This document shows positions 1 through 5,635 of a stretch of DNA of 7,595 nucleotides, piece after piece. Made by a program: the position numbers and the translations under genes. Origin of the DNA: Thermacetogenium sp. UBA5472 (lineage in GTDB: Bacteria > Bacillota > DSM-12270 > Thermacetogeniales > Thermacetogeniaceae). Where the stretch lies: positions 34,013 to 41,607 of the forward strand of contig DIQC01000012.1 of assembly GCA_002426495.1 (NCBI GenBank), read 5' to 3'. The stretch's first letter is position 1. Every line of letters begins with the position of its first letter. The notes beneath the pieces were generated by a model. The model did not search any database. It was given only the letters and a program-made list of their open reading frames with translations, and was not told where the DNA came from.

Positions 1-197
1 CAGCTCGGCTGATCGGAACTGATCCCCAGCGGGTGAAGAGTGAGGTCAATCTTCTCCTTGATGATCAGGATGCTTATTTGAAGATGGCTAATGCTGTCAA
101 TCCCTATGGGGACGGGATGGCTGCCAGACGCATCCTCCAGGCTGTGAAAGCCTATTTTGGCAGGGGAGAAGCACCTGATGCTTATTCTCCAAAATAA
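1..197 (+). CDS. wecB: UDP-N-acetylglucosamine 2-epimerase (non-hydrolysing), C-terminal fragment
   Basis: Partial gene; the first whole codon is at position 3 and the TAA stop is at 195-197, so only the last 64 residues are in the window. The enzyme interconverts UDP-GlcNAc and UDP-ManNAc in the cytoplasm, feeding cell-wall teichoic acid and other surface polysaccharides. The fragment reads GTDPQRV near its start, then LLLDDQDAYLKMANAVNPYGDG followed by AARRI. The NPYGDG-x-AxxRI block close to the C terminus is characteristic of the WecB/MnaA family. A wecB/mnaA gene directly upstream of the atp operon is a common Firmicutes arrangement. The gap to atpZ is 118 nt and no clear GC-rich terminator is seen there, so some read-through into the atp genes is possible. 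Family assignment is good; the exact physiological pathway is inferred. Confidence 0.88.
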   Translation, partial: ARLIGTDPQRVKSEVNLLLDDQDAYLKMANAVNPYGDGMAARRILQAVKAYFGRGEAPDAYSPK

Positions 198-242
198 ACG
201 ACATGATTTTCCAATATATTAATTCATAATTAAAGCAGGAAT

Positions 243-273
243 TTGGCAAATAAGAGAGAAGTAAATATTTAAT
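243..273 (+). promoter_or_regulatory. Candidate sigma-A-type promoter of the atp operon
   Basis: TTGGCA at 243-248 matches the -35 consensus at five of six bases. Two overlapping -10 options follow: TATTTA at 266-271 (17-bp spacer, weak match) and TTTAAT at 268-273 (19-bp spacer, five of six). Transcription would start near 278-282, giving a short leader of about 35 nt before the atpZ TTG. The spacer between wecB and atpZ is strongly AT-rich, as expected for a promoter. AT-rich DNA gives such matches by chance, so this is a prediction only. Confidence 0.45.
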
Positions 274-303
274 CTTTTTATTAAGGATTTTTTTAAAAAG
301 ATT
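271..303 (+). repeat. 10-bp perfect inverted repeat in the atp leader
   Basis: AATCTTTTTA (271-280) and TAAAAAGATT (294-303) are perfect reverse complements separated by 13 nt. The left arm overlaps the proposed -10 box and the right arm ends directly against the GGTGG that would be the atpZ ribosome-binding site (304-308). It could be a protein-binding operator, a weak AT-rich leader hairpin, or chance in an AT-rich spacer. It is not a standard terminator: the stem has only one G-C pair and no T-run follows it. Confidence 0.5.
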
Positions 304-315
304 GGTGGTTGGCAA

Positions 316-576
316 TTGGAGAAAAAAAAGAAACCTGAGAACCTATGGAAGACCCTAGGTTTAATGACAAACATCGGCATAACTCTTGCAGCAGCCGTTC
401 TCATAGGCTATTATATGGGTCATTACTTAGACAAATTGATCTTTGGCAAAACTAATTACTGGATGACGATTATTTTTTCCCTTTTTGGTATTGCTGCAGG
501 ATTCCGTACTATATTTCATATGATAAATGAGATGCTGGACAACAATGATAAGGGAAGTGGAGGGAATAAGGAGTGA
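316..576 (+). CDS. atpZ: AtpZ/AtpI-family small membrane protein of ATP synthase operon
   Basis: 86 residues, with two predicted membrane segments (about 17-37 and 47-69) after a Lys-rich cytoplasmic start (EKKKK). A glycine-rich first helix, GYYMGHYLDK after it, and GIAAGFRTIFHMI in the second helix match the short AtpZ-type proteins encoded ahead of atpI in many Firmicutes. Members have been linked to Mg2+/Ca2+ uptake and to Fo assembly; which role applies here is not shown by the sequence. The start is TTG at 316: upstream in-frame codons include no ATG, GTG or TTG, and GGTGG at 304-308 lies 7 nt before it. The next in-frame ATG (364) would cut away the N-terminal region and is less likely. 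It is the first gene of the operon; 9 nt separate it from atpI, suggesting translational coupling. Confidence 0.8.
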   Translation: MEKKKKPENLWKTLGLMTNIGITLAAAVLIGYYMGHYLDKLIFGKTNYWMTIIFSLFGIAAGFRTIFHMINEMLDNNDKGSGGNKE

Positions 577-585
577 TGAGGAAAG

Positions 586-900
586 GTGATCTGGAAATCC
601 TTGCTCATCGGTATTATCATTGGGACAGCAGTTAGTGTGGGCAACTATTACTATCTGCGGTGGACGTTAAAAAAGCACGAAGATCGTTCACCAAAAGAGT
701 CCCTAAGCGCTGTTATGAATTGCTATATCAACCGTTTCTTCATAAATTTCCTGACAATATTCCTGGTCTACTATTTTGGCCGTGAGATATGGATGTTGGC
801 CGGGACTGGGCTGGGGTTGATTGTCATGAAGAATGTTTCTATAATACAAGAATACAAGGAGAGCAAGAAACATCCCTGGAAGAAGAAGGGCTCTTCGTAG
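586..900 (+). CDS. atpI: ATP synthase subunit I (short, three-helix form)
   Basis: 104 residues with three predicted membrane segments (about 4-24, 50-65 and 67-84) and a basic C-terminal tail (KKHPWKKK). The pattern G-x3-G-x6-N near residues 9-20, a charged linker with SPKES, Y-I-N-R (47-50), and GTGLGLIVMKNVSII (73-87) fits the C-terminal three helices of the AtpI family, which helps assemble or stabilise the c-ring. Usual AtpI proteins are about 120-130 residues with four helices, so this one seems to lack the first helix. The length and helix count also resemble AtpR of N-ATPase operons, but the gene order here is that of a standard operon. The start is GTG 586, the only start codon after an in-frame stop at 577. 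GAGG (578-581) sits 4 nt away and AAGGAG (568-573) 12 nt away, so the spacing of either SD is not ideal. Confidence 0.78.
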   Translation: MIWKSLLIGIIIGTAVSVGNYYYLRWTLKKHEDRSPKESLSAVMNCYINRFFINFLTIFLVYYFGREIWMLAGTGLGLIVMKNVSIIQEYKESKKHPWKKKGSS

Positions 901-943
901 CGGGATGTTGTACTGATCAAGACGCTCGGAAAGGGGTATTTTA

Positions 944-1618
944 ATGGAAGAAGCAGAAGTCCTGTTTTCAATAGGTGGGCTTGAGGTAACAGGCCATGTG
1001 ACAACTATGTGGGCAATTATGGTTGTATTGGTTTTGATATTTTTCCTGGCCACCCGTAAAATGGAAAAAGTGCCCGGACGCTTTCAGTGTGCTGCCGAAT
1101 ACACAGTGGAGGGGCTGCTCAATTATTTTTCCGGGATTATGGGGCGAGAGCAGGCACGCCGTTATTTTATTCTGTTATGTACTTTGTTTCTTTTTATCTT
1201 ATTTTCCAACTGGTCAGGTATCCTGCCTTTAGCAGGTCAGTTTGAGGGTTTTAAGGCGCCAACCAGTACATTGAGTGTTCCTGTAGCACTTGCTCTTATC
1301 GCTTTTTTCTCCACCCAGTATGCAGGGATCCGTGAGCATGGTGTCGTCCGCTATCTGAAAAAGTTTTGCTCGCCCATTATCCTGATGCTTCCCTTAAATA
1401 TCATTGAGGAGCTTGTCAGGCCTCTTTCGCTGTCTTTGCGTCTTTTCGGCAACATTTTCGGCGAAGAAATGGTTGTTGTCGTTTTATTCAGTCTTGTTCC
1501 ATATTTTGTTCCTAGTCTCATGCAAATGTTGGGTTTGCTTTTTGGGTTTATCCAGGCTGTTGTGTTTACAACCTTAACTGCTATTTATATCTCATCTGCA
1601 ACAGCAGAAGCTCACTAA
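944..1618 (+). CDS. atpB: F-type ATP synthase Fo subunit a
   Basis: 224 residues, full length for a Firmicutes subunit a. It forms the two half-channels next to the c-ring in the membrane. Hydrophobic segments lie at about 21-38, 73-99, 108-124 and, in the long horizontal helices, 144-181 and 183-216. The decisive motif is LSLSLRLFGNIFGEE (161-175): Arg166 is the invariant arginine equivalent to E. coli aArg210, and Glu175, nine residues later, corresponds to E. coli aGlu219. GFIQAVVFTTLTAIYI (201-216) carries Gln204, equivalent to E. coli aGln252. Residue 174 is also Glu, giving a GEE variant of the usual small-residue-Glu step. ATG start at 944 with AAGGGG (931-935 region) upstream. The gap from atpI is 43 nt. 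Confidence 0.97.
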   Translation: MEEAEVLFSIGGLEVTGHVTTMWAIMVVLVLIFFLATRKMEKVPGRFQCAAEYTVEGLLNYFSGIMGREQARRYFILLCTLFLFILFSNWSGILPLAGQFEGFKAPTSTLSVPVALALIAFFSTQYAGIREHGVVRYLKKFCSPIILMLPLNIIEELVRPLSLSLRLFGNIFGEEMVVVVLFSLVPYFVPSLMQMLGLLFGFIQAVVFTTLTAIYISSATAEAH

Positions 1619-1675
1619 GCATGAGAATTTATCTATAAGAATCTATTAGAAACTATGAGGAAGAGATAGGTGTGG

Positions 1676-1684
1676 AAAGGAGGG
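1676..1684 (+). promoter_or_regulatory. Strong ribosome-binding site of atpE
   Basis: AAAGGAGGG, containing the full AGGAGG core (1678-1683), lies 11 nt before the atpE ATG at 1695. Along with the atpD site it is the strongest SD in the operon. The c subunit is needed in many more copies per complex than other subunits, so strong initiation here fits its stoichiometry. The strength is visible; the link to dosage is inference. Confidence 0.8.
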
Positions 1685-1694
1685 AGAAACAGAA

Positions 1695-1928
1695 ATGGAT
1701 ATGACATCTGCAATTATTGCATTGGCTGTGGCACTGGTAATGGGTATCGGTACTATCGGCCCTGCACTTGGTCAGGGTAATGCGTCAGCGAAAGCTCTGG
1801 AGGGGATGGCTCGTCAGCCGGAAGTGGCAGGCGAAATACGGACAACGCTGATTATTGCTCTTGCTTTTATGGAGGCGCTGACAATTTACGCCCTTCTGAT
1901 AGCTTTTATGCTGCTCATGAGAATGTAA
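1695..1928 (+). CDS. atpE: F-type ATP synthase Fo subunit c (c-ring proteolipid)
   Basis: 77 residues forming a helical hairpin: helix 1 about 4-37, polar loop ARQPE (39-43), helix 2 about 48-75. Glu60 in LAFMEALTIY (56-65) is the ion-carrying carboxylate. Helix 1 has a glycine-rich stretch ending GPALGQG (22-28), with Gln27 facing the site. The Gln27/Glu60/Tyr65 set and the block AFMEALTIY are the same as in cyanobacterial and chloroplast c subunits, which carry protons. Na+-type c subunits have Glu-Ser-Thr (as in Ilyobacter tartaricus, Glu65-Ser66-Thr67), whereas here the two residues after Glu60 are Ala61 and Leu62, so the Na+ hydroxyl ligand is missing. Proton coupling is therefore predicted. 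The ring size cannot be read from this. The gene lies 76 nt after atpB and is followed by the longest internal spacer. Confidence 0.97.
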   Translation: MDMTSAIIALAVALVMGIGTIGPALGQGNASAKALEGMARQPEVAGEIRTTLIIALAFMEALTIYALLIAFMLLMRM

Positions 1929-1935
1929 GGTAGCC

Positions 1936-1976
1936 CCTTTTTAGCCCTGACTATGTTTTTTTGTGCAGGGGAAAGG
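1936..1976 (+). repeat. Imperfect hairpin just after atpE
   Basis: CCTTT (1936-1940) can pair with AAAGG (1972-1976), and CCCTG (1945-1949) with CAGGG (1966-1970), leaving a small internal loop and a 16-nt T-rich terminal loop. The seven-T run (1956-1962) is in the loop, not after the stem, so this is not a standard terminator. It begins 8 nt after the atpE stop and might slow 3' decay of the upstream message. Weak by itself. Confidence 0.35.
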
Positions 1977-2034
1977 TCTATGGTTGTTACTATCTCATGA
2001 ATATAAAATTATTTGGCGATAGCCGGTAATCACG

Positions 2035-2125
2035 AACCGGGATGGTGACTGGGAGTAATCGTATCCAAGTATCCAGGGGCGCATCACATCAGCGTGTACG
2101 CCCCTGGATATTACTCGACCCGGTT
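2035..2125 (+). promoter_or_regulatory. Nested stem structure in the atpE-atpF spacer (candidate RNA element)
   Basis: Three sets of complementary arms are nested. The inner set is TATCCAGGGGCG (2070-2081) with CGCCCCTGGATA (2099-2110), 12 bp perfect, 17-nt loop. The middle set is GAGTAA (2053-2058) with TTACTC (2111-2116), directly next to the inner stem on the 3' side. The outer set is AACCGGG (2035-2041) with CCCGGTT (2119-2125). GTATCCA is directly repeated (2061-2067, 2069-2075), so the 3' arm can pair in two registers. CCGGT (2023-2027) can also pair with ACCGG (2036-2040), which would exclude the outer stem. The atpF SD GGAGGGG begins at 2129, 3 nt after the outer stem. No T-run follows, so it is not a classic terminator. 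An mRNA stability, processing or translation element, or a REP/MITE-like repeat, are the main options. Confidence 0.65.
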
Positions 2126-2143
2126 GTTGGAGGGGACTAGCAA

Positions 2144-2629
2144 GTGTCAATTAATCTATCAACAGTTATTTGGTCTTTTCTGAACTTCTTCTTGATTCTC
2201 TTTGTCCTTTATAAGTTTGGGCTGAATCCAGTCCTAAACTTTCTTGATAACAGGAGCGAAGGGATCGCCAAAGATATTTCCGATGCCGAGGACAGCCGTA
2301 ATGAAGCGACAGCTCTTCTTCAGGAATACCAGGAGAAGATTGCCGGAGCTAGGGAAGAAGCCCAGGACATCATCGCCAAAGCTAACAAGATGGCGGAGGA
2401 TGAACGGGCAGCACTTCTGGCCCAGACTCGGGATGAAACAGCTGTCATGTTAGAAAAAGCGCGTCAGGAGATTCGGCTTGAGCGAGATCTGGCCTTAAAA
2501 GATCTGCGCCAAGAGGTAAGTACTTTGGCTATTATGGGTGCAGAAAAGATATTGAGACGTAATATTAATGCAGAAGACAATATGAAGATGATTGATGATT
2601 TTTTAAGTGAGGCAGGGGAAATTCATTGA
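2144..2629 (+). CDS. atpF: F-type ATP synthase Fo subunit b (peripheral stalk)
   Basis: 161 residues. One N-terminal membrane helix (about 8-27, rich in Phe and Leu) leads into KFGLNPVLNFLDNRSEGI (24-41), the usual Pro-containing hinge and the L-x-x-R-x-x-x-I start of the stalk. The rest is a long charged helix (about 42-138) with regularly spaced alanines that pairs with a second copy as a coiled coil. The C-terminal part, EVSTLAIMGAEKILRRNI (124-141), is the family's delta-contacting region. Only one b gene is present, so the stalk is predicted to be a b2 homodimer. The start is GTG 2144, 8 nt after GGAGGGG (2129-2135). The stop TGA overlaps the TTG start of atpH, so b and delta are translationally coupled. 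Confidence 0.96.
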   Translation: MSINLSTVIWSFLNFFLILFVLYKFGLNPVLNFLDNRSEGIAKDISDAEDSRNEATALLQEYQEKIAGAREEAQDIIAKANKMAEDERAALLAQTRDETAVMLEKARQEIRLERDLALKDLRQEVSTLAIMGAEKILRRNINAEDNMKMIDDFLSEAGEIH

Positions 2630-3192
2630 TCAAAGAAGCGGTAGCACGCCGTTATGCTAAAGGGCTTTTTGATGTTGCATGTGAGATGAACATAGTGGAT
2701 GAAGTGGCTAATGAGCTGGATCAGGTGGCTGATCTCTGTAGACAGGAACCGGGGCTTAAGGAAGTCATGGAATTCCGACGTGTTCCCACTCATGTAAAAA
2801 AGGAGATAATCACCAGCATCATGGATGGGCGCATCTCACAGGTGGTAATCGGTTTCCTGGAAATTCTCATTGATAAACACCGTGAGCGCAGCTTTGAGGA
2901 CATTCGGAAATCCTACCATGATTTCTATCGCCAGCATATGAACATCGTTGTTGCTGAAGTCAGAACCGCTTTTCCCCTGGAATCAGAATATGAGACGAGG
3001 CTTCAGGATGTTTTGCAAAAAGCCACAGGAAAGAAGATTGAACTTGAGATACGCGTGCAGCCGGAGCTAATTGGAGGGTTAGTGGTCAAAATCGGAGACC
3101 GGGTTTATGATGGAAGTATGACCAAACATTTAGAGATGATGGATGCACGCATTATAGGAAGTTCGTCAGGAAAGCGTGAGGTGGAAATGTAA
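2626..3192 (+). CDS. atpH: F-type ATP synthase F1 subunit delta
   Basis: 188 residues, slightly long for the family (about 175-185). It caps the F1 head and joins alpha to the b stalk. The N-terminal helical domain (about 1-105) opens with AVARRYAKGLFDVA (5-18), the typical alpha-binding start. The C-terminal domain has the OSCP/delta signature GGLVVKIGDRVYDGS followed by M-TKHLEMM (150-172). About 16 residues (173-188) trail after the signature and end in basic and acidic residues. The start is TTG 2626, overlapping the atpF stop by 4 nt (TTGA), with AGGGGAA at 2614-2620 as SD. No better in-frame start gives the conserved N terminus. The stop TAA lies 1 nt before the atpA ATG. Confidence 0.96.
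   Translation: MIKEAVARRYAKGLFDVACEMNIVDEVANELDQVADLCRQEPGLKEVMEFRRVPTHVKKEIITSIMDGRISQVVIGFLEILIDKHRERSFEDIRKSYHDFYRQHMNIVVAEVRTAFPLESEYETRLQDVLQKATGKKIELEIRVQPELIGGLVVKIGDRVYDGSMTKHLEMMDARIIGSSSGKREVEM
3178..3184 (+). promoter_or_regulatory. Ribosome-binding site that sets the atpA start
   Basis: GAGGTGG inside the last codons of atpH stands 9 nt before ATG 3194. A GTG at 3176 is in frame and would give six extra residues, but the SD would then lie inside the coding region and no good SD precedes 3176. The conserved alpha N terminus (MGIRAEEISSLIK) also begins at 3194. Confidence 0.8.
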
Positions 3193-3193
3193 A

Positions 3194-4726
3194 ATGGGCA
3201 TTCGTGCTGAAGAGATAAGTTCTCTCATCAAGACCCAAATCGAGCGCTATAAAGCAGAAATAGATGTAGCGGATGTGGGTTCAGTTATAACAGTAGGGGA
3301 TGGTATCGCCCGGGTATATGGTCTGGAAAGGGCTATGGCCGGTGAACTGCTGGAGTTCCCCGGTGAGGTCTACGGGATGGTGTTAAACCTGGAGGAGGAC
3401 AACATCGGTGTTGTTATCCTTGGCCCGTATGCACATATCAAAGAGGGAGATACTGTTAAGAGTACAGGTAGGATTGTAGAGGTGCCTGTCGGTGATGCTA
3501 TGATCGGCAGAGTCGTCAATGCTCTGGGGCAGCCTGTTGATGGCAAGGGTCCTATTGAGGCCAGCAATCATAGGCCTGTTGAGTATTTGGCCCCGGGTGT
3601 CATCGAGCGCCAGCCGGTAAAGCAACCTTTACAGACAGGTTTGAAAGCTGTGGATTCGATGATCCCTATCGGACGCGGCCAGCGGGAACTGATCATCGGT
3701 GATCGCCAGACTGGTAAAACTGCCCTGGGTGTGGATACCATCATCAACCAAAAGGGGCTGGGCGTGATCTGTATTTATGTAGCTATAGGCCAGAAGGCGT
3801 CAAGTGTTGCAGGTGTTGTGGAGAAATTCCAGGAAACAGGGGCCATGGACTACACTGTCGTTGTTGCGGCAACAGCCAGCGAACCTGCGCCGCTTCTATA
3901 CCTGGCACCTTATGCTGGGTGTGCCATCGGTGAAGAGTTTATGTACAACGGCCAGGATGTTTTAGTCGTTTATGATGATCTATCCAAGCATGCTGTTTCC
4001 TATCGGGAGCTTTCTCTGCTTTTGCGGCGGCCACCCGGACGGGAAGCATTCCCAGGGGATGTTTTTTATCTTCACTCTCGTCTGCTGGAGCGTGCGGCAA
4101 AACTCAGTGATGAGTTGGGAGGGGGTTCGCTGACTGCCTTACCCATCATTGAAACACAGGCAGGAGACGTTTCGGCGTATATCCCCACAAATGTGATCTC
4201 TATTACCGACGGTCAGATTTATCTGGAGCCGGACCTGTTTTACGCAGGTGTAAGGCCGGCTATCAATGTGGGAATTTCTGTTTCTCGTGTGGGTGGTTCA
4301 GCTCAGATCAAGGCTATGCGCCAGGTCGCTGGTAGGCTGCGTCTTGATCTCGCTCAGTATCGTGAGCTGGCTGCCTTTGCCCAGATCGGATCAGACCTGG
4401 ATAAAGCAACCATGGCTAGCCTTGTACGGGGCGAAAGAATGACAGAAATCCTAAAACAGGGGCAGTATGTCCCGATGCCTGTCGAGGAGCAGGTAGCTGT
4501 TCTTTTTGCAGGTTCCAGCGGTTTCCTGGATCAGCTGCCAGTAGAAGCTGTCCTGGATTTCGAAAGAGAGTACCTGCGTTTTCTGAAGAGTGATCATCCC
4601 GAAATCCTCTCAGAGATTCGGGAAAAGAAAATCTTATCCGATGAGTTGATAGAGCGGATGACTAAGGTGATCAAGGGATTCATGGATGAATTTAGTGCTG
4701 CCTTTTCCATCCAGAGAACTGCCTGA
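3194..4726 (+). CDS. atpA: F-type ATP synthase F1 subunit alpha
   Basis: 510 residues from ATG 3194, full length. Alpha alternates with beta in the hexameric head and holds non-catalytic nucleotide. Domains: N-terminal beta-barrel about 25-90; nucleotide-binding domain about 95-375 with P-loop GDRQTGKT (169-176, including Lys175 and Thr176 as in E. coli) and DVLVVYDDLSKHAVSYRE (255-272); C-terminal helical domain about 380-505. Arg365 in SVSRVGGSAQIKAMR is the arginine finger that reaches into the neighbouring beta catalytic site. DGQIYLEPDLF and the GSDLDKAT / RGERMTEILKQ segments are also standard. The open frame extends six codons upstream to GTG 3176, rejected because of SD placement. One nucleotide separates it from atpH, so initiation is probably coupled. 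No truncation or missing catalytic residue is seen. Confidence 0.98.
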   Translation: MGIRAEEISSLIKTQIERYKAEIDVADVGSVITVGDGIARVYGLERAMAGELLEFPGEVYGMVLNLEEDNIGVVILGPYAHIKEGDTVKSTGRIVEVPVGDAMIGRVVNALGQPVDGKGPIEASNHRPVEYLAPGVIERQPVKQPLQTGLKAVDSMIPIGRGQRELIIGDRQTGKTALGVDTIINQKGLGVICIYVAIGQKASSVAGVVEKFQETGAMDYTVVVAATASEPAPLLYLAPYAGCAIGEEFMYNGQDVLVVYDDLSKHAVSYRELSLLLRRPPGREAFPGDVFYLHSRLLERAAKLSDELGGGSLTALPIIETQAGDVSAYIPTNVISITDGQIYLEPDLFYAGVRPAINVGISVSRVGGSAQIKAMRQVAGRLRLDLAQYRELAAFAQIGSDLDKATMASLVRGERMTEILKQGQYVPMPVEEQVAVLFAGSSGFLDQLPVEAVLDFEREYLRFLKSDHPEILSEIREKKILSDELIERMTKVIKGFMDEFSAAFSIQRTA

Positions 4727-4748
4727 TCAGCAAAGGTGGTGACAGCAT

Positions 4749-5621
4749 TTGGCGGAACAGACAAGAGAAATTAAACGGCGTATCAGGAGCATTCAAAATA
4801 CCGAACAGATTACCAAGGCCATGCAGATGGTAGCAGCAGCACGACTGCGTCGTGCCGAGGAAAGGGTAGTTTCAGCTCGTCCTTATTCTGAAAAGATCGA
4901 TGAATTGATCAAAAGGATTGCCGAGAATTTCGGTGAGATATCACATCCTTTTTTCCGTCCTCGGGAAAGACATAATGTGGGGTATGTGGTGTTCACCTCT
5001 GATCGCGGGCTCTGCGGCGGATATAATTCTCATATTATCCACAGGGCGGAACTGGCGATGGCTCAGGATGAGCAGGCTGGGGTCATCATTGTCGGTACGA
5101 AGGGACGGGATTATTTCCGGCGCCGGAACGTTGATTTGCTAGCAGAATTCCTGGCTCTCGGTGAAAAACCCGCCGTAGCACAGGCAGAAGGTATTGCTCG
5201 TACTCTTGTTGAGCTGTACAAAGGAAATATCGTAGACGAAGTGAATCTTGTCTATACGGAGTATATATCTACAGGAAAGCAGCAGCCTGTGGTTTATAAG
5301 CTTCTACCCTTGGTTGCTCCGGAACAGGAAGAAGAGGAAGAAAGGGATTTTGGCATAATTCCTGATTATATAATCGAACCCAATCCCCAGGGTGTTCTAG
5401 ATATGCTCCTGCCTCGCTTCATCAATGCGGTGGTCTTCCGTGCTCTACAGGAGTCCAAGGCAAGTGAGGAAGCGGTGCGTATGATCGCTATGAGCAGTGC
5501 TTCAGAGAATGCTAAGGAAATGATCGATGATCTGTCACTCTTGGCAAATAAACTGCGTCAAGCGGGAATTACCTCGGAGATTTCCGAAATTGTCAGTGGA
5601 GCAGGTGCCCTGGAAGGATGA
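4749..5621 (+). CDS. atpG: F-type ATP synthase F1 subunit gamma (central shaft)
   Basis: 290 residues. The N-terminal helix (REIKRRIRSIQNTEQITKAM, 6-25, then QMVAAARLRRAE) and the C-terminal helix (about 236-288) form the coiled-coil shaft within alpha3beta3; the central Rossmann-like part has SDRGLCGGYNS (84-94). The C-terminal signature runs from SEEAVRMIAMSSASENA (239-255) to NKLRQAGITSEISEIVSGAGAL (267-288). An acidic stretch of six residues, EEEEE plus Glu/Asp neighbours (192-200), lies in the middle domain, a normally variable place. The start is TTG 4749, with AGGTGG (4734-4739) 9 nt upstream, and the conserved N terminus begins there. The gap from atpA is 22 nt. Confidence 0.97.
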   Translation: MAEQTREIKRRIRSIQNTEQITKAMQMVAAARLRRAEERVVSARPYSEKIDELIKRIAENFGEISHPFFRPRERHNVGYVVFTSDRGLCGGYNSHIIHRAELAMAQDEQAGVIIVGTKGRDYFRRRNVDLLAEFLALGEKPAVAQAEGIARTLVELYKGNIVDEVNLVYTEYISTGKQQPVVYKLLPLVAPEQEEEEERDFGIIPDYIIEPNPQGVLDMLLPRFINAVVFRALQESKASEEAVRMIAMSSASENAKEMIDDLSLLANKLRQAGITSEISEIVSGAGALEG

Positions 5622-5628
5622 AGGAGGT
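5621..5628 (+). promoter_or_regulatory. Strong ribosome-binding site that sets the atpD start
   Basis: AAGGAGGT, a near-perfect anti-16S match, starts at the last base of the atpG stop codon and lies 7 nt before GTG 5636. An in-frame ATG at 5618 (overlapping the atpG stop as ATGA) would place this SD inside the gene, where its codons read KEV. The GTG 5636 start, giving MEEKTYGTVVQVIG, fits the family's N terminus better. Confidence 0.82.
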
Positions 5629-5635
5629 AAAAGGT

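Noticed and set aside
202..230. Alternative promoter with CATAAT (225-230) as -10
   Set aside because: The -10 match is good, but the expected -35 position (202-207) reads CATGAT, a poor match, and the 243-273 candidate has a better -35.
316..900. N-ATPase operon (atpQ-atpR)
   Set aside because: The two small membrane proteins resemble AtpQ/AtpR in size, but N-ATPase operons start with atpD-atpC and lack atpH; this operon has the standard BEFHAGDC order.
703..1053. Minus-strand open frame of 116 codons over atpI/atpB
   Set aside because: It lies antisense to two well-supported genes, has no SD or recognisable domain, and its composition is that of a shadow frame.
1695..1928. Na+-coupled ATP synthase
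   Set aside because: Gln27 and Tyr65 are compatible, but Ala61 replaces the Ser/Thr hydroxyl ligand, and the motif is identical to that of known proton-type c subunits.
1934..1962. Intrinsic terminator after atpE ending at the seven-T run
   Set aside because: No GC-rich stem directly precedes the T-run at 1956-1962; the possible stem puts it in the loop.
2020..2070. Known riboswitch in the atpE-atpF spacer
   Set aside because: GTAATC occurs twice (2026-2031 and 2055-2060) and small stems are possible, but I recognise no conserved core of a known riboswitch class.
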